Part shown: in pieces, positions 20,425 through 31,876 of the stretch
Numbering within the stretch: position 1 is the first letter of the stretch
Layout: each line of letters opens with the position of its first letter
Origin: Trichomonas vaginalis G3
Taxonomy: Eukaryota > Parabasalia > Trichomonadida > Trichomonadidae
Assembly: GCF_026262505.1 (NCBI RefSeq)
Contig: NC_067203.1
Coordinates: 18,085,411-18,149,410, forward strand
Reading direction: 5' to 3'
DNA: 64,000 bases
Program-made: the position numbers and the translations under genes
The notes under the pieces: generated by a model
What the model saw: only the letters and a program-made list of their open reading frames with translations
Databases searched by the model: none
What the model was told of the DNA's origin: nothing

Positions 20425-23239
20425 ATGGACATCCCTATCTTAATTCGCGAATCAAGTGGAACTGTTTCTGCTGAAGATGCACAAAACTACCTTACAAAAC
20501 TCAGTGATTTCATTCTTGGCAACAATTTTTCTAAATTAGCCACAAATTCTCTAGAACCAGCATTCTCTGACATCTGGATGTCTTTATTTACATGTGTTTC
20601 CCAAAAAAATGTCGCATTAGCTACAAAATCTTCAAAAACCTTAAGTTTATTTTTGAATTATTGCTCTCCATTTTATCTGGATCAGCTAAACAATTCACTC
20701 ATCAGTGTCTTGAACAAACAAACCATTTGATACACATGTTTATCCTTATATTGCAGCTTCTTTTGTTCATTTACTTAACCAAATTTCTCTTCCATTCAAA
20801 CAACAATTCATTCATTACGTAGACTTCGCGAAGTATTTCACTTTTAATGATGCAAAATCTTTTGAAAATATCCCTTTACTTATTTCCAGATTAGATTCTC
20901 CACCAAAAGACTGGCTTAAGCGCCTGATTGACCTTTATATGAAGACATACAAGAAAGAATATAGCATCCATTTCATGAGGGCTCTCACAGAAGTCATCAA
21001 ACACTCTCCACAAAATTTAATGCAACATTTTCTATCAATATTCGACCAATCATCATCAGAAAACATCGAAATTATCGGATTCATATTGAATACGATTCCT
21101 GTTTCTCAATTATCCTGCGATTTTACGAAAATTGCCAATCAATGTCTCGAATTACTTCAAAACTACACAGCAAATGCTACTATCGAGAATGTATTGGCCA
21201 TTATCTCAAAGATAGGCGGCGAATTAAAGGTAGGAGATGAAAAAACAACGATAACCTTCAAAGATGTTTCAATTGACATCGATTTTTCAACGTTATCGTC
21301 CAAAATATCGAGCAACAAGTTCTCTCTTCAGTTCGAACTCATCAGTATCAAGCCACAAGACGGTTCTCTTGTTATTCAGCAGAAAGCAGAAACAATTTCG
21401 AAATTTGTTGAAAGTTATGACCCAGAACTTGTTGTAGATATGTACGAAAGGTACTCCAATGACAGTTATAGCGATAAAATGTCCGGAATCATCAGATCTC
21501 TCGCTAATTGTTCAAATTATTTGTTGTCAAAGTCAGAAAAGTTCAAATTGACACTGCGAAAGTATTGTTTCTCCAACATAAAAACAATTTACCACGCAGC
21601 AGATGTCTCTTTGATCTTTTCTCAGCTTGATTATTCTTTATGTATCAAAAAATGCGGAAAAGGGTTCATAAATGATACATTACTACAACTCTATTCGTTC
21701 CTTTCTTACAAGAACCCTAAGATAAACCAAAATGCAATGCTTGCTTTGAAACAAATCAAAATTGAAGATTTTCATTTCCTAAATTTGGACTTTTTCGATG
21801 AATTCTACCGTACAGCCTTTTTCTTGAAGTCAATTAAGTCAAAAGATCCACTCCATTCCGTTCTTTTCCAAGAGAATTTAATTGGAGAATCAGATCTTGA
21901 CATTATTACCTTGATTTTCAAGTATTTGGCCTCTTTGTCGATCAAAGATAACAAGAACATTCTTTATTCCACAATAAAAATAGCAGAGGACGTAATAATT
22001 GCTACATTAAACATTTTTAGGGACGCACAAGTACATTCAAGGTTTATGGATGCCATGCAAGCAAGATCCAGCCAATTATCAGTCGATGTAGTTGCAGATA
22101 CCACGAAATTCTTTGAACCAGCGCAATCAGCAATAAAATTTTTGGCAAATGAGCATATTGTTGTTCCGCAGAGTGTAATTAACTCATTTACAACATTATT
22201 CTCACTGATGCCACGTCAAATTTCCTATTTATTGCTGAAACATCCACAATTATTATTAAATATCTCAATAGAGAACAATTTAAAGAACTGTGGAGACATA
22301 ATTGCTCATTCCAGGATCTGCGAAGCCATTGTCTCTAACAATGAGATCAATACAACAGAGAATCCATGGTTATCTTTCGAACACGTAATTGCAAGCCAAG
22401 TCCTTGTTTGGCCGAGTGAAATTCCGCTCAGAAAACTCGGGCCATTTGCCAAACTGATCGGAAAAACTCTTAAAGGAGCAATTCCTATTGTAAAAGAGTT
22501 TGAAAGCCATTTGACCAACGAAGAGAAGGAAGATTTGTACGGATCTACAAGGTACGTCCACGAAGAACCTTACGAACCTAAGTTTGACATCAAATCTCCG
22601 CCAGAAAATAATAATGAATTTGCATTTAAGGCTTTGGAAGATGGGGACTCAAGAAAAATCATGTTACTTATGAATAGAATAGAGAACTGGAGAGTTCCTC
22701 TCAATTTCGATTCAAATCTTTTTATTCAATATCAAAATTTGATTTCGAAGTACGTAGAAGTAGAAATCAATGATATTCAAGAAGCCATCAATCTTTCGAG
22801 TACAAACAAGAGAAATCAGGCCATAAAATTCCTCCAAAACAAAGATGAAGATATTTGGCAAAGAATCAAATCAGATCCTGATTTAATTACTAACATCATG
22901 TATTACATACCAGAAAGTACTGATTTCAAAGAGTTTTGGACGAGAAAAGCAATTGATTCTCTTGAATCAGTAGATTTCGAAAAGAAATACAACGATCTTC
23001 TCAGAATCATTGGAATGCTTCAACAGAATTTAACTGGAGATGATATTGTCAACATCTGCAGTTTTATCAATAAATCTCTTGATTCCCTCAATTTGGTTGA
23101 AGCTGTTTATTGTTTAAGGTCAATCGACGAAACATGCGGCACAAACAAGTTTGTTCACTTTGTTTTGGATAAAATTCAGAACCAATTGAGCGAAATTGAC
23201 TTTTACAAGAAATTGGTCAAAGCAAGAAAACAAAAATGA
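20425..23239 (+). CDS. Large alpha-solenoid (HEAT-like) host protein with one frameshift
   Basis: Starts ATG 20425 and runs to TGA 20730; a second frame continues the same protein from there through 20939 to 23239. At 20712-20722 the sequence AACAAACAAACC carries a likely CAAA duplication. Without those 4 bases the frame is continuous (LNKPFDTHVYPY...). The whole protein would be about 935 residues, nearly all helical, leucine-rich, with no enzymatic motif. It resembles HEAT/ARM solenoids (importin- or coat-like) but I cannot name the family. The 3' part alone is 766 codons, so loss of function must be recent, or the shift is an assembly error. Strand and codon use match other host genes. Confidence 0.7.
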
Positions 23240-23814
23240 AATCATTTTTATATATATTGTTGATAAATATTTTACTATCATTTCTATTTGTTATTGTCTT
23301 TTACTTCAAGCCAAAATATATTTTACATTGAAGATGAAATCCTCTTGCAATCGATTATTTTTGATTCAAATGTGAATTACACTTTTTTGACATTGTTTAG
23401 GGTCCATTCGTATCACTATGCTTTTCAAATTGGATACCATAGGCATTCAAAAAAATACCCAAGCTTTTAGAATATGGAAAACTTATTTTTATAGTCTAAA
23501 AAATGTTCATTCTCATTAAGTTTAAGCAGAGATTTTGACATTTATTGTAATGCTACATCTCTTTTTCAATAAGCCTGTAGAAGCGGTATAGTAGTTTCAA
23601 AATCTCAGGGTCCAAAACTCCAGAAAAATTTTTGACCCGAGATTTTGCAAATATTAAATATTTTTGAGTCCTGTTTTCAGAATCTTGCATGTATTTTGAT
23701 ATCATGTTTGGAAATGCAGAATATTTCTTTGCTGCTTTGTTAAATAGTGATATTCTCCTTATAAATCTGACAATATTTTGAAATAAAACAAATCATCCAA
23801 AAGTGACAAAAATG
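23240..23814. other. Intergenic; possible decayed 5' part of the discoidin-like gene
   Basis: No supported gene. A 60-codon frame at 23288-23470 resembles the start of a Trichomonas secreted domain (EDEILLQSIIFDSNVNYTF) and may be decayed sequence of the gene that continues at 23815, but the two are separated by about 350 bases of stop-rich DNA. Confidence 0.35.
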
Positions 23815-24391
23815 AATTGATATCAACATCATTTATCCTAAAAGAAATGGAGATTTTGATGGTATCACGAGGGCACATCCTAAACATTTTAGTTATACAT
23901 GTGATTCCACTACTCAAGATGCTTATCGCATCAGTAATTTATTTAATCAAAGTATTGATAGTGTCTGGTGCGGAGAAAATAAACCCAAACAAGGCTTTAC
24001 TATTGTACTTCTTAGATCATCGATCTATTTCACCAATTACACACTAACTAATCGAGATTATGAAAATAAATATTTTGCCAGAAGCTGGCAAGTCTCTTGC
24101 TTCAATGAGAATTGGAAAGTTATTGACGATGTCCAAAATTCGAATAGATTAAACGGATATTTTAACTCTGAAACATTCATCATAAGCAATCCCCAAGAAT
24201 GCTATGCCATTAACTTTCAGAATATGGGGAAAACTGTTTATGGTGGCTATATATGGTGCTTGAACCACGCTGAAATTTTTGGAGATTTACGAATCTTCAG
24301 TAAAGATTTTTGCTTATATTGCTCTAGAAAATGCACCAATCCATATCTAAATTTGCTCATTCCAATGCTTTATATTATTATCTCATCATAA
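23815..24391 (+). pseudogene. Discoidin-like (F5/8 type C fold) surface protein relic
   Basis: A 191-codon open stretch ending TAA 24391, with a TGA just upstream and no ATG in its first 130 codons, so the 5' end is missing. The sequence has the rhythm of Trichomonas F5/8-C-like domains: VWCGENKPKQGFTIVL, then YTLTNRD, SWQVSCFNENWKVIDDV, and YIWCLNHAEIFGDLRIF. It ends with a short hydrophobic segment (LLIPMLYIIISS), possibly a membrane anchor. In this fold the domain binds sugars or lipids at the cell surface. The body is intact, which implies recent loss of the 5' part, or an exon I could not find. Confidence 0.55.
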
Positions 24392-24938
24392 AAAATTAAA
24401 TTTAATAAAACTTTTCTCTACCTTGCCCCTTTTCAAATTATCACATATTTACATATATTTGATTATGAGAAAATCCTATTTTATTAATCAAAATTTCATA
24501 TCAATTTCGAAACAAATACTATAGACAAAATACCAGCTTCCATATAAACACATTAACGTATATTATCATATTTGATGAGATTTTGTTAAATCTAAAAAAA
24601 ATCATCAAATATTATAATATTATTCATGAGAAATAAGGATATATATAAAATCTATTATGGTATATGTATATAGCTCATGAAATAGTAAATATTATAGCTT
24701 CATATCAAGTGAATTATTATAATTTTGGCATATATTTGTTAGATTACGGCCAAATTCAAAGAATCTCAGAAGAAATGTATCCTGTGTTATTAGAAACATA
24801 TCATATGACTCAATGTAGTATAATTCCAAAAGAATATATATTATGAAGCCTAAAAAAGGTATTATATGGTCGGATTGATATAAAAATCATAAAGAAGTCG
24901 CAAAAAACTCTATATATTTAATTACATAAATTCTACCT
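24392..24938. other. AT-rich intergenic stretch
   Basis: No supported feature. A 60-codon frame at 24664-24846 is rich in Tyr/Ile and has no family resemblance; I treat it as chance. Confidence 0.4.
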
Positions 24939-25426
24939 TCAATCTGACTCAGAATAATAATCTTCTGAGTCTGAAGAATAGTCATTCATAGAATTAACTT
25001 GCCTGGCTCCTTTTATGATTGGTGTATCAATAGACTTTAAGTCACCGACCGATAATGAAATGACCATGAGTGATTTATTGGATTTGATGGGTGTCGATAC
25101 TTTCTTTATATTCGGAAGCTCATAAACAAACTTGCTTAGTGTAGTATGTGTGTTTTGCTCTTTAATAAAAATGAAAATTTGGATTTGCTATTGTTGGTAT
25201 TGTTCTTTTCTGTATTATTGTTATTATTGAGTTGGATAGGCTTCGGTGGTATATATTCAAAGTTATTATGCTCATTATTTTTTTCATATTTTGTTTTCTT
25301 CTTCGACTCCTTGAAGCACGAGATACTTAAATTATCGAACGATAGTGATGTAGGGCAGAAGCGTGCTAACTGTGCTGCAATTAATACGCTATCTAACTCG
25401 GGTTCAGGTATTTTAGTCGAGGCCAT
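24939..25426 (-). pseudogene. Unknown acidic-tailed protein gene with one frameshift
   Basis: From ATG 25426 (MASTKIPEPELDSVLIAAQL) the frame runs through a charged Lys/Asn-rich low-complexity middle to a stop at about 25136. One base away the coding sense continues (TLSKFVYELPNIKK ...) to TGA 24939, ending in an acidic Ser/Asp/Tyr tail (DYSSDSEDYYSESD). The two parts fit one protein of about 162 residues. No known domain. The frame also extends upstream to 25507, but the second Met begins the better-looking sequence. Confidence 0.45.
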
Positions 25427-25840
25427 CGTGGTTCGATGTGGTCGGCCAAAATCAAAAAGACAATATTGATCGATTTTATGGAAAATAGCTGTACCATATA
25501 ATAACATAAAGGAAAACTGAACTTAAAAACTCAGAATCAAAATTTTAAGAATTTGAAAAAATGAATCTTGATATTATTGCATTATATGAAATAAATTTAA
25601 TATACATTAGAATAGTATATCAATTTTCTACGGTATTAAATAGTATTTATAAAAGCTTTAAATATCCCGCTTTTCTAAATCATTATATAATATCACATAA
25701 ATGAATATCATTTAGCATAGCATGAGCCAGATAAAGTCTTTATCAGCTTATTTGCAATAAATTTGAAAAATAAAACATTTTGATGCAAAAATAGTTAATT
25801 TCAGTAAATAAAACATATTTAATTCTATATATTATATGTA

Positions 25841-26677
25841 TTAAAACATATTTGTGGCAGCAAAAGACATGTACATTGATGATGCAACTAAGATCTTTCT
25901 TGGTTTTCGATTATTTTCTGGAACTGTATCTTTCATTATTATTTGTAATACTCTAGCAGAACCGTCTCCATCGTTGTTTGTAAATCTACCATCTCTTGCA
26001 ATTGGATTTGTAATGAAATGTTGGGATATATTTAAGTACCCTGACACTCCACCATGGCCACAAACTATTGGATTAGTTTTTTCACTCCCAATTCCTCCTT
26101 TTCCGCCAAACCAACCGCCACCACCCCCAGATCCTGGGGTTTTTAATGCATATCCACCATCTTCGCCTGGCATAATATTTTGGACATATAAAACAGAGTA
26201 GTCTTCTATTTGTCCATATTTTGTTACATGTAATGTGTATCCAAAACCTCCTCCATGAGAGCCATTGAAGATTCCTGCACCTCCAGCGCCTCCACCAGCA
26301 ATTAAAATGTATTCACCGTCAATCATAATTGCAGTCATTCCTCCACCGCCGCCAGAATTATCTTGATTAAACCAATCACTTCCAGAACTTCCTCCATTTG
26401 GATACCCTCCTAAATTATAAGTATAGCATACACTCCTCGGTTTCTTGCCGATTATGAATTGTACTTCTGTTCTTTGAGTAAATTTTAATAAAGCTTTTAC
26501 TGTTGCCCCTCGACCTCCAAATGTATAGCTAAGACAATCTTGGCATCCAATCCCGCCAGCTGCAGCATTTAAGGTAAATTCATATATCCCTATATCATAG
26601 CTTTTTGTTTCAGACTCCACTCCTTCAATTACATCTACTGGAATCCGAGCTGAAATAAAACAGAGTAATGAATGCAT
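25841..26677 (-). CDS. Glycine-rich secreted/surface protein 1
   Basis: 278 codons from ATG 26677 (the frame extends 9 codons further without another ATG). A short hydrophobic start (MHSLLCFISA) may be a signal peptide. Then comes the conserved IYEFTLNAAAGG and a large glycine-rich beta domain with repeated blocks (SGGGGGMTA, IAGGGAGGAG, GSHGGGFGYT, PGSGGGGGWFGGKGG) and eight or more Cys. The tail is DTVPENNRKPRKILVASSMY and a last hydrophobic stretch. It matches the ALK-type glycine-rich family expanded in Trichomonas, thought to act at the surface; role not established. It is paralogous to 29357-30208 and the fragment at 31877. TCAAATG precedes the start. Confidence 0.75.
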   Translation of the reverse strand: MHSLLCFISARIPVDVIEGVESETKSYDIGIYEFTLNAAAGGIGCQDCLSYTFGGRGATVKALLKFTQRTEVQFIIGKKPRSVCYTYNLGGYPNGGSSGSDWFNQDNSGGGGGMTAIMIDGEYILIAGGGAGGAGIFNGSHGGGFGYTLHVTKYGQIEDYSVLYVQNIMPGEDGGYALKTPGSGGGGGWFGGKGGIGSEKTNPIVCGHGGVSGYLNISQHFITNPIARDGRFTNNDGDGSARVLQIIMKDTVPENNRKPRKILVASSMYMSFAATNMF

Positions 26678-26705
26678 TTGAATCCATCGTAATTCATAAT
26701 TCAAA

Positions 26706-27828
26706 ATTAAATCTTTATTGAATATTATAAAATTCTGAAGATATTTGATAGCAATTCAATCACAATTTTGAATATGAATTGAATCGCGACTCTTTCAAAT
26801 TTGCACTGAATAGAAATTATTTATATTTTATATTCTCATAGCTTTTGATTCTATTTCTATCAAGGTCGAAAATTTTGAAATCAGAGTTAATTAATTATTT
26901 GAGAAAATAAAGATCTATAAGATGGATAATTATTTTTATTTGGGATAGCTGTATCCAAAAATTTTAGAGTTTTCAGAAACTTATTTAATTTCGAACCGTC
27001 ATCGATAATCATTTTTTCAATTTTATCCAATTATTCTAACTTGGTGATTTGTTGAATCTTTTACATTTAACATATGAAAATTTGAAATTAAAAAAAATTA
27101 AATTTAAAATCAAATATTTTTTACACTCACATTTTTAATGTTTTTACAGTAACATTAAGGACAATAGTCCGTTCAAAAACATTCTTGAATGGAATGTCAA
27201 AGCTTCAAAATTATAAGTTTGCACAAATGGGGCACTTATCGTGAGATACATCCTTTATCAGCGGTTCCATTAAAATTTTACTTGCAATTGAATTGATAGT
27301 AAAATTCGGGAAGTTTGCCTGTAGCTGATATTTTGACGTCTTTAATGTTATGGAATGGGCCAATTACTATTTTCATTTATTTGTTCGTTTCCTAATTTCG
27401 TTTAGCAGAATCTGTCGGCAAAAGTACCTAAAAAATAGAATTGATTCTGTCATTGAAAATATTGAAATATTTGAATTGATTTTGTACTAATTTAGAGTGG
27501 CAGTGTGAGAATTTAGTAAATTTCGTTTAAAACATGATTTTTTTTTCCGATTTGACCGAAATAAAACAATATCTACATACATAATGATAGTAAGTTGTAT
27601 AAATCATATAATGTGATGTTGGATGAAGTTCAAATACTTCAATTTCTTACATTTCAAAATCAAAATTGAATTAATAAAATACACTACAATTCGAAATAAA
27701 TTTAAAATGTGGTAAATCTGTACTTACAAGTTATAATTTAATTATGATATTTTTTAAAAATTAATTTTAAAATTATTTCAAAAATCAATCAGAATCGATT
27801 TATATTGCATGAATAAAACAAAAATCTA
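26706..27828. other. AT-rich intergenic stretch
   Basis: Upstream of glycine-rich gene 1. No frame, repeat or RNA gene I can support. Confidence 0.45.
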
Positions 27829-27832
27829 TTAA

Positions 27833-29346
27833 GGCTCCGGTCCTGCATGATTACTGCATATAGTTAGGACGAGTGTCTAATAAGGAGTAAAAATATACCA
27901 ATAGATTGCACATATACCAATATTTTGTAAAAATTAAATATTATCTATTTTAAAATTTTCGAATTTGACTATATTATCGTTTTAAACATGATATATACTA
28001 ACTTTACTATTTGATATATGATAAATAATGATATTTTAAAAATTGAAAATTTGGATTTTTAAATTTGCAAAGTATATAGTATAGTAAATTCATAAATGAG
28101 TATAATGTGCCTAATTATAACAATTTTCAATCATTTGATAATTCTATGACTATGGATTTTTGTACTTCTAATTAAAATAATGTCACTTTTTAATATATTG
28201 AGTTTAAGGTTTAAATTTAATTTAAAAAATCGATTTGTTTATACATATTGGAAAGGAATTTTTTGATAATATCTTTTGTATATTAATACATTATGACTTA
28301 TACTATGTCACCATAATATAAGTTCAAATTTTTATCATGCACATCAATATAAAATTGTAATTCAAAAAACACCTACTTCTATCATCAAAAATACTCTCAA
28401 TTTGAAAAAATACATCAAAAATATCAAATTTGCAAACCTAATTCTTCGAAATACCGAAGAAGGTAGAATATACAAATAGTGTCGACAGAAACTATATAAT
28501 TTTCTTTACAAATTGTCGAAGGGGAACTGAGAGTTTTTTCTTATACGTTGAATTATAAATCAAATTATTGAATGGATTTTTGGAAAATTGAATACTCAAT
28601 TATCGAAAAACCGTTTTGACAAAAAGTGATTAATACAATATTGTTGTCTATATTAAGTAATTATCATATATGATTTTTATTATCATATCAATTAATCGTG
28701 CATGAAGTTATTCTCGACGCAAAAATCGTTTTTTATAGGGGTCTTGCAAATCTAATTCTTCTTTCATATATTTTTAGAAGCAAACTCACTATATCAAAAT
28801 AAACTTTAGTTGCATTCTAACAATTTGTCGAAGGGGAACTGAGAGTTTTTTCTTTATTATCAAGATATGACAAAAAATGTTAATATACAATTTTTTAATA
28901 TTCGACATATATAGCGATAATGTAACATTATATGATTTTATTATATTATGATAGCATATATAAACCTTATCATATTATTAAAACTTTCACAAATCAAAAA
29001 TATCTAGATTCTGTCAAAAAGTGATTTGTCAGATTTTTTCAAAAAAACAAATTACTCATCTAGAAGAGATTGTAAATCAAGTTTACTAATAACAATATAA
29101 TGTATCACTAATATGCTATAAAATGTCGTGGGCTTTTTTGATTATAAATAGTTTTACCGGTCAAAGTTGAAATTTGTCAAAATACCGAATTCTCAGATAA
29201 GATGAACTATAATAGTAATACTCAGTTTAAATATACTATACTATAGTGTATTACATAATGATATTATGTACTAAAATAAAAGTATCAAAAACTCATATTG
29301 GTGGAGATATTAAAACTTTTAAAATTGAGAGGGTGGGACCGGAGCC
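27833..29346. mobile_element. TTAA-flanked 1.5-kb non-coding TIR element
   Basis: Both ends carry GGCTCCGGTCC as an 11-base perfect inverted repeat, flanked on each side by TTAA (27829-27832, 29347-29350). TTAA duplication is the hallmark of piggyBac-type insertion; a TA target with AT-rich ends is the alternative. The interior (1514 bp) is AT-rich and non-coding, with a 31-base direct repeat GTCGAAGGGGAACTGAGAGT (28511, 28824). So it is a non-autonomous element, inserted between the two glycine-rich paralogues. Confidence 0.75.
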
Positions 29347-29356
29347 TTAACAAAAA

Positions 29357-30208
29357 TTATAACAAATTTGTGGCTGCAAATGACATATACATTGAGGATG
29401 CAACAAAGATCTTTCGGGGTTTGCGATTATTTTCTGGAACTGTATCCAGTACATTAACAAGAACAATATTAACTGAGCCATCTCCGTCATTATTTGTAAA
29501 TCTACCATCTATTGCTGTTGGGGGTGTGAAGAAATATTGAAAAGAATTTAAATATCCTGAGGTTCCTCCACAACCACAAACTTTTGGATCAGTTTTTGGA
29601 CCGCCTTTTCCTCCCATTCCTCCACGCCAGCCACCACCACCACCAGATCCTGGAGTTGCGATCCATGATTTACCTTTTCCGCCGTGTCGACTATCTTTTC
29701 GAATATATTGCACTGTTCTTTCTTCTTCTTGCTTAGATGCTAAACCTGTGACTCGCAATGTATATCCAAAACCTCCTCCATGAGATCCGTTGAAGTTTCC
29801 AGCACCTCCTGCACCTCCTCCAGCTATTAAAATGAAATTACCATCAATACTTATTGCAGTCATTCCCCCACCACCGCCCGATGCATCATTGCCCTTGAAA
29901 TTGAGATCTTCACCGCTCACTCCTCCATTAGGATATCCACCTAGATTTGATATACGGCAATCTCCTATAGGCATTTTTCCGATTGTAAACGTGACATTTG
30001 TTCTATGGGTAAATTTTAATCTAGCTTTTACTTCTGCTCCATTCCCTCCATAAGTATTTTTATAACCTGATTGGCACCCACGGCCTCCAGCTGCAGCATT
30101 TAAAGTAAATTCATATATTCCGGGTTTAAATGACTTTGTGGCATCAACGACTATTGTTTTAATAAATCTTAGATTCCGCGCCGCAATAAAAAAGAGCAAT
30201 GTATTCAT
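29357..30208 (-). CDS. Glycine-rich secreted/surface protein 2
   Basis: 283 codons, ATG 30208 to stop 29357. Same architecture as protein 1: hydrophobic start (MNTLLFFIAA), IYEFTLNAAAGG, glycine blocks (ASGGGGGMTA, IAGGGAGGAGNFNGSHGGG, PGSGGGGGWRGGMGG), VCGCGGTSGYLNS, FTNNDGDGS, and the tail DTVPENNRKPRKIFVASSMY. About two thirds of positions match protein 1 by eye. The tail is the best conserved part, so it is probably functional. TCAAAATAAATG is found at the start. Confidence 0.75.
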   Translation of the reverse strand: MNTLLFFIAARNLRFIKTIVVDATKSFKPGIYEFTLNAAAGGRGCQSGYKNTYGGNGAEVKARLKFTHRTNVTFTIGKMPIGDCRISNLGGYPNGGVSGEDLNFKGNDASGGGGGMTAISIDGNFILIAGGGAGGAGNFNGSHGGGFGYTLRVTGLASKQEEERTVQYIRKDSRHGGKGKSWIATPGSGGGGGWRGGMGGKGGPKTDPKVCGCGGTSGYLNSFQYFFTPPTAIDGRFTNNDGDGSVNIVLVNVLDTVPENNRKPRKIFVASSMYMSFAATNLL

Positions 30209-30515
30209 TTATTTTGATCGTCATTCAAAATATATTTTCAATAAATAATGTGTGAAGTTAGTGTTTTATAAATATTTATATTTTAAAAAACCTTATGGAT
30301 TTCTGAAGAAATTACATTGGATTCTATCAATATTGAATTCGGATTGAATTACGATTAATTCAATTTTGAAAGAATCAATATAACAAATATTATAATATCA
30401 TTCATATTTAATTGGAAAAAATGTGCTATAAGATGTGAATAAAAATTTTGGAGATTTGAAAGGAAATTTTGTTGCATGCTAAGTTCGGTCAATGATAGAA
30501 ATTGAGTGGAAATTA

Positions 30516-31374
30516 ATCGTCGGGGAAGTACGATTATGTAAAGTAAAAAAATGTTGTGGGATTTTTAATATTATATATTATTTTATAATAAAATTTTTTG
30601 AGTCATTTTAAGAAGCACATATAATTTTTTGAATTTAAAAATTAAAGTAGTGTCAAACGAATTTATCACTTAATTTAATACTCAGATTTCTTAAAATTAA
30701 TGAAAAAAAGGTTTTCTGAGAACTTTTGAGAATGGTTTTCAAATTCCATTATTGAAAATATATAGGTATTGTATGAAATTCAAACTCTATATTTATTAAA
30801 ATTCTAAATTTTTAATAAAATAACTTTTCAGAGGAATATGATTTTGAATGGTTGATTAATAAGTATAAAAATGTCTACGATTTTAAGGAGGGAATTGTTC
30901 CTTATGAGGTATACATCATAACTATATACCTCATAAGGAACAATTCCCTCTTGATAGCTGGGAAACTTTCTCTGAATAACTTATCATTTGGAGAAAGTTC
31001 CCCAGCTATCTATTAGGAACTAAAGGCTATGAGGCACTAATATATAATCAGTGCCTCATAGCCTTTAGTTTCCTATTAAAAACGAGAAAACTTGTTCGAA
31101 ATGATAAACAATTTCGAACAAGTTTTCTCATTTTAAGGAGGGAATTGTTCCTTATGAGGTATACATCATAACTATATACCTCATAAGGAACAATTCCCTC
31201 TTGATATCCTGGATATTTTTGAATATATTTTTTTAATTAAAGTTCTCAAAAGTATTATCAAAAGTGATTTTTTTAAAAATATCTCCAATTAATTAACTAA
31301 TTAAAAGTATTATATTTTTAAAATTAAATAGTTTTTCAATTTTTTTGAAGGAATTGAGATACTTCCCACGACAA
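30516..31374. mobile_element. 0.86-kb TIR element carrying hairpin array A
   Basis: Imperfect inverted ends: left TCGTCGGGGAAGTAC (30517 on) and inward right TTGTCGTGGGAAGTAT (ending 31374), alignable with one inserted base, each next to TA. The interior is non-coding, and its centre is the hairpin array. The ends are short and imperfect, so the boundary is tentative. Confidence 0.45.
30888..31200. repeat. Hairpin array A (five long hairpins in tandem)
   Basis: Five consecutive inverted repeats: H1 30888-30950 (26-bp perfect stem, 11-base loop), H2 30955-31008 (18 bp, one mismatch), H3 31015-31074 (23 bp, one bulge), H4 31084-31129 (19 bp perfect) and H5 31138-31200 (identical to H1). Spacers are 4-9 bases. 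H1-H4 stems are unrelated in sequence. No terminal structure or frame explains them. Confidence 0.92.
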
Positions 31375-31876
31375 TAAAATTGAGAGGTTTACATTATGAC
31401 TGATCTTAGCATACAACAATTTATTTGATATAATATGGCCAGGTATAAATATTGCCGATATTTTTAACTTTACATAACGTATTATTATTCCATTCAGAAA
31501 ATTTTATTTTATACAAAAGAAATTGTGAGGAATTACGTTAACCTTCTCACCAAAAAGGATAAATAAATCAAAGAAATCAAAAAATAAACTATCAGAAAGT
31601 ATGCTATGTGACAATTAATAGACATTGTGCTTAATTCTTCAATTTTTAATTTGTAATTGAACAAATGTTTCAATTTATGAAATAAAATGATATGCATTAT
31701 AAATCATTGCAGAAGAAAGAAAAATATTATTTAAAAATTTGAAATAACACTAATAAAAAATATCTTGATTTTAAAATTAATAATATTACAACATAATTTG
31801 ATGGATATTAGTTATTTTGGCATATATAAAACAAAAACGATTGAAATAAATCATTTTATTACGTTAATACAAATAA

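Noticed and set aside
23790-23815. Another end of the palindromic element family (CATCCAAAAGTGACA)
   Set aside because: The motif matches, but no element body follows and the discoidin-like frame begins at once; a 15-base match in AT-rich DNA is too little.
24664-24846. 60-codon Tyr/Ile-rich frame
   Set aside because: Composition follows the local AT content; no family resemblance and no start context.
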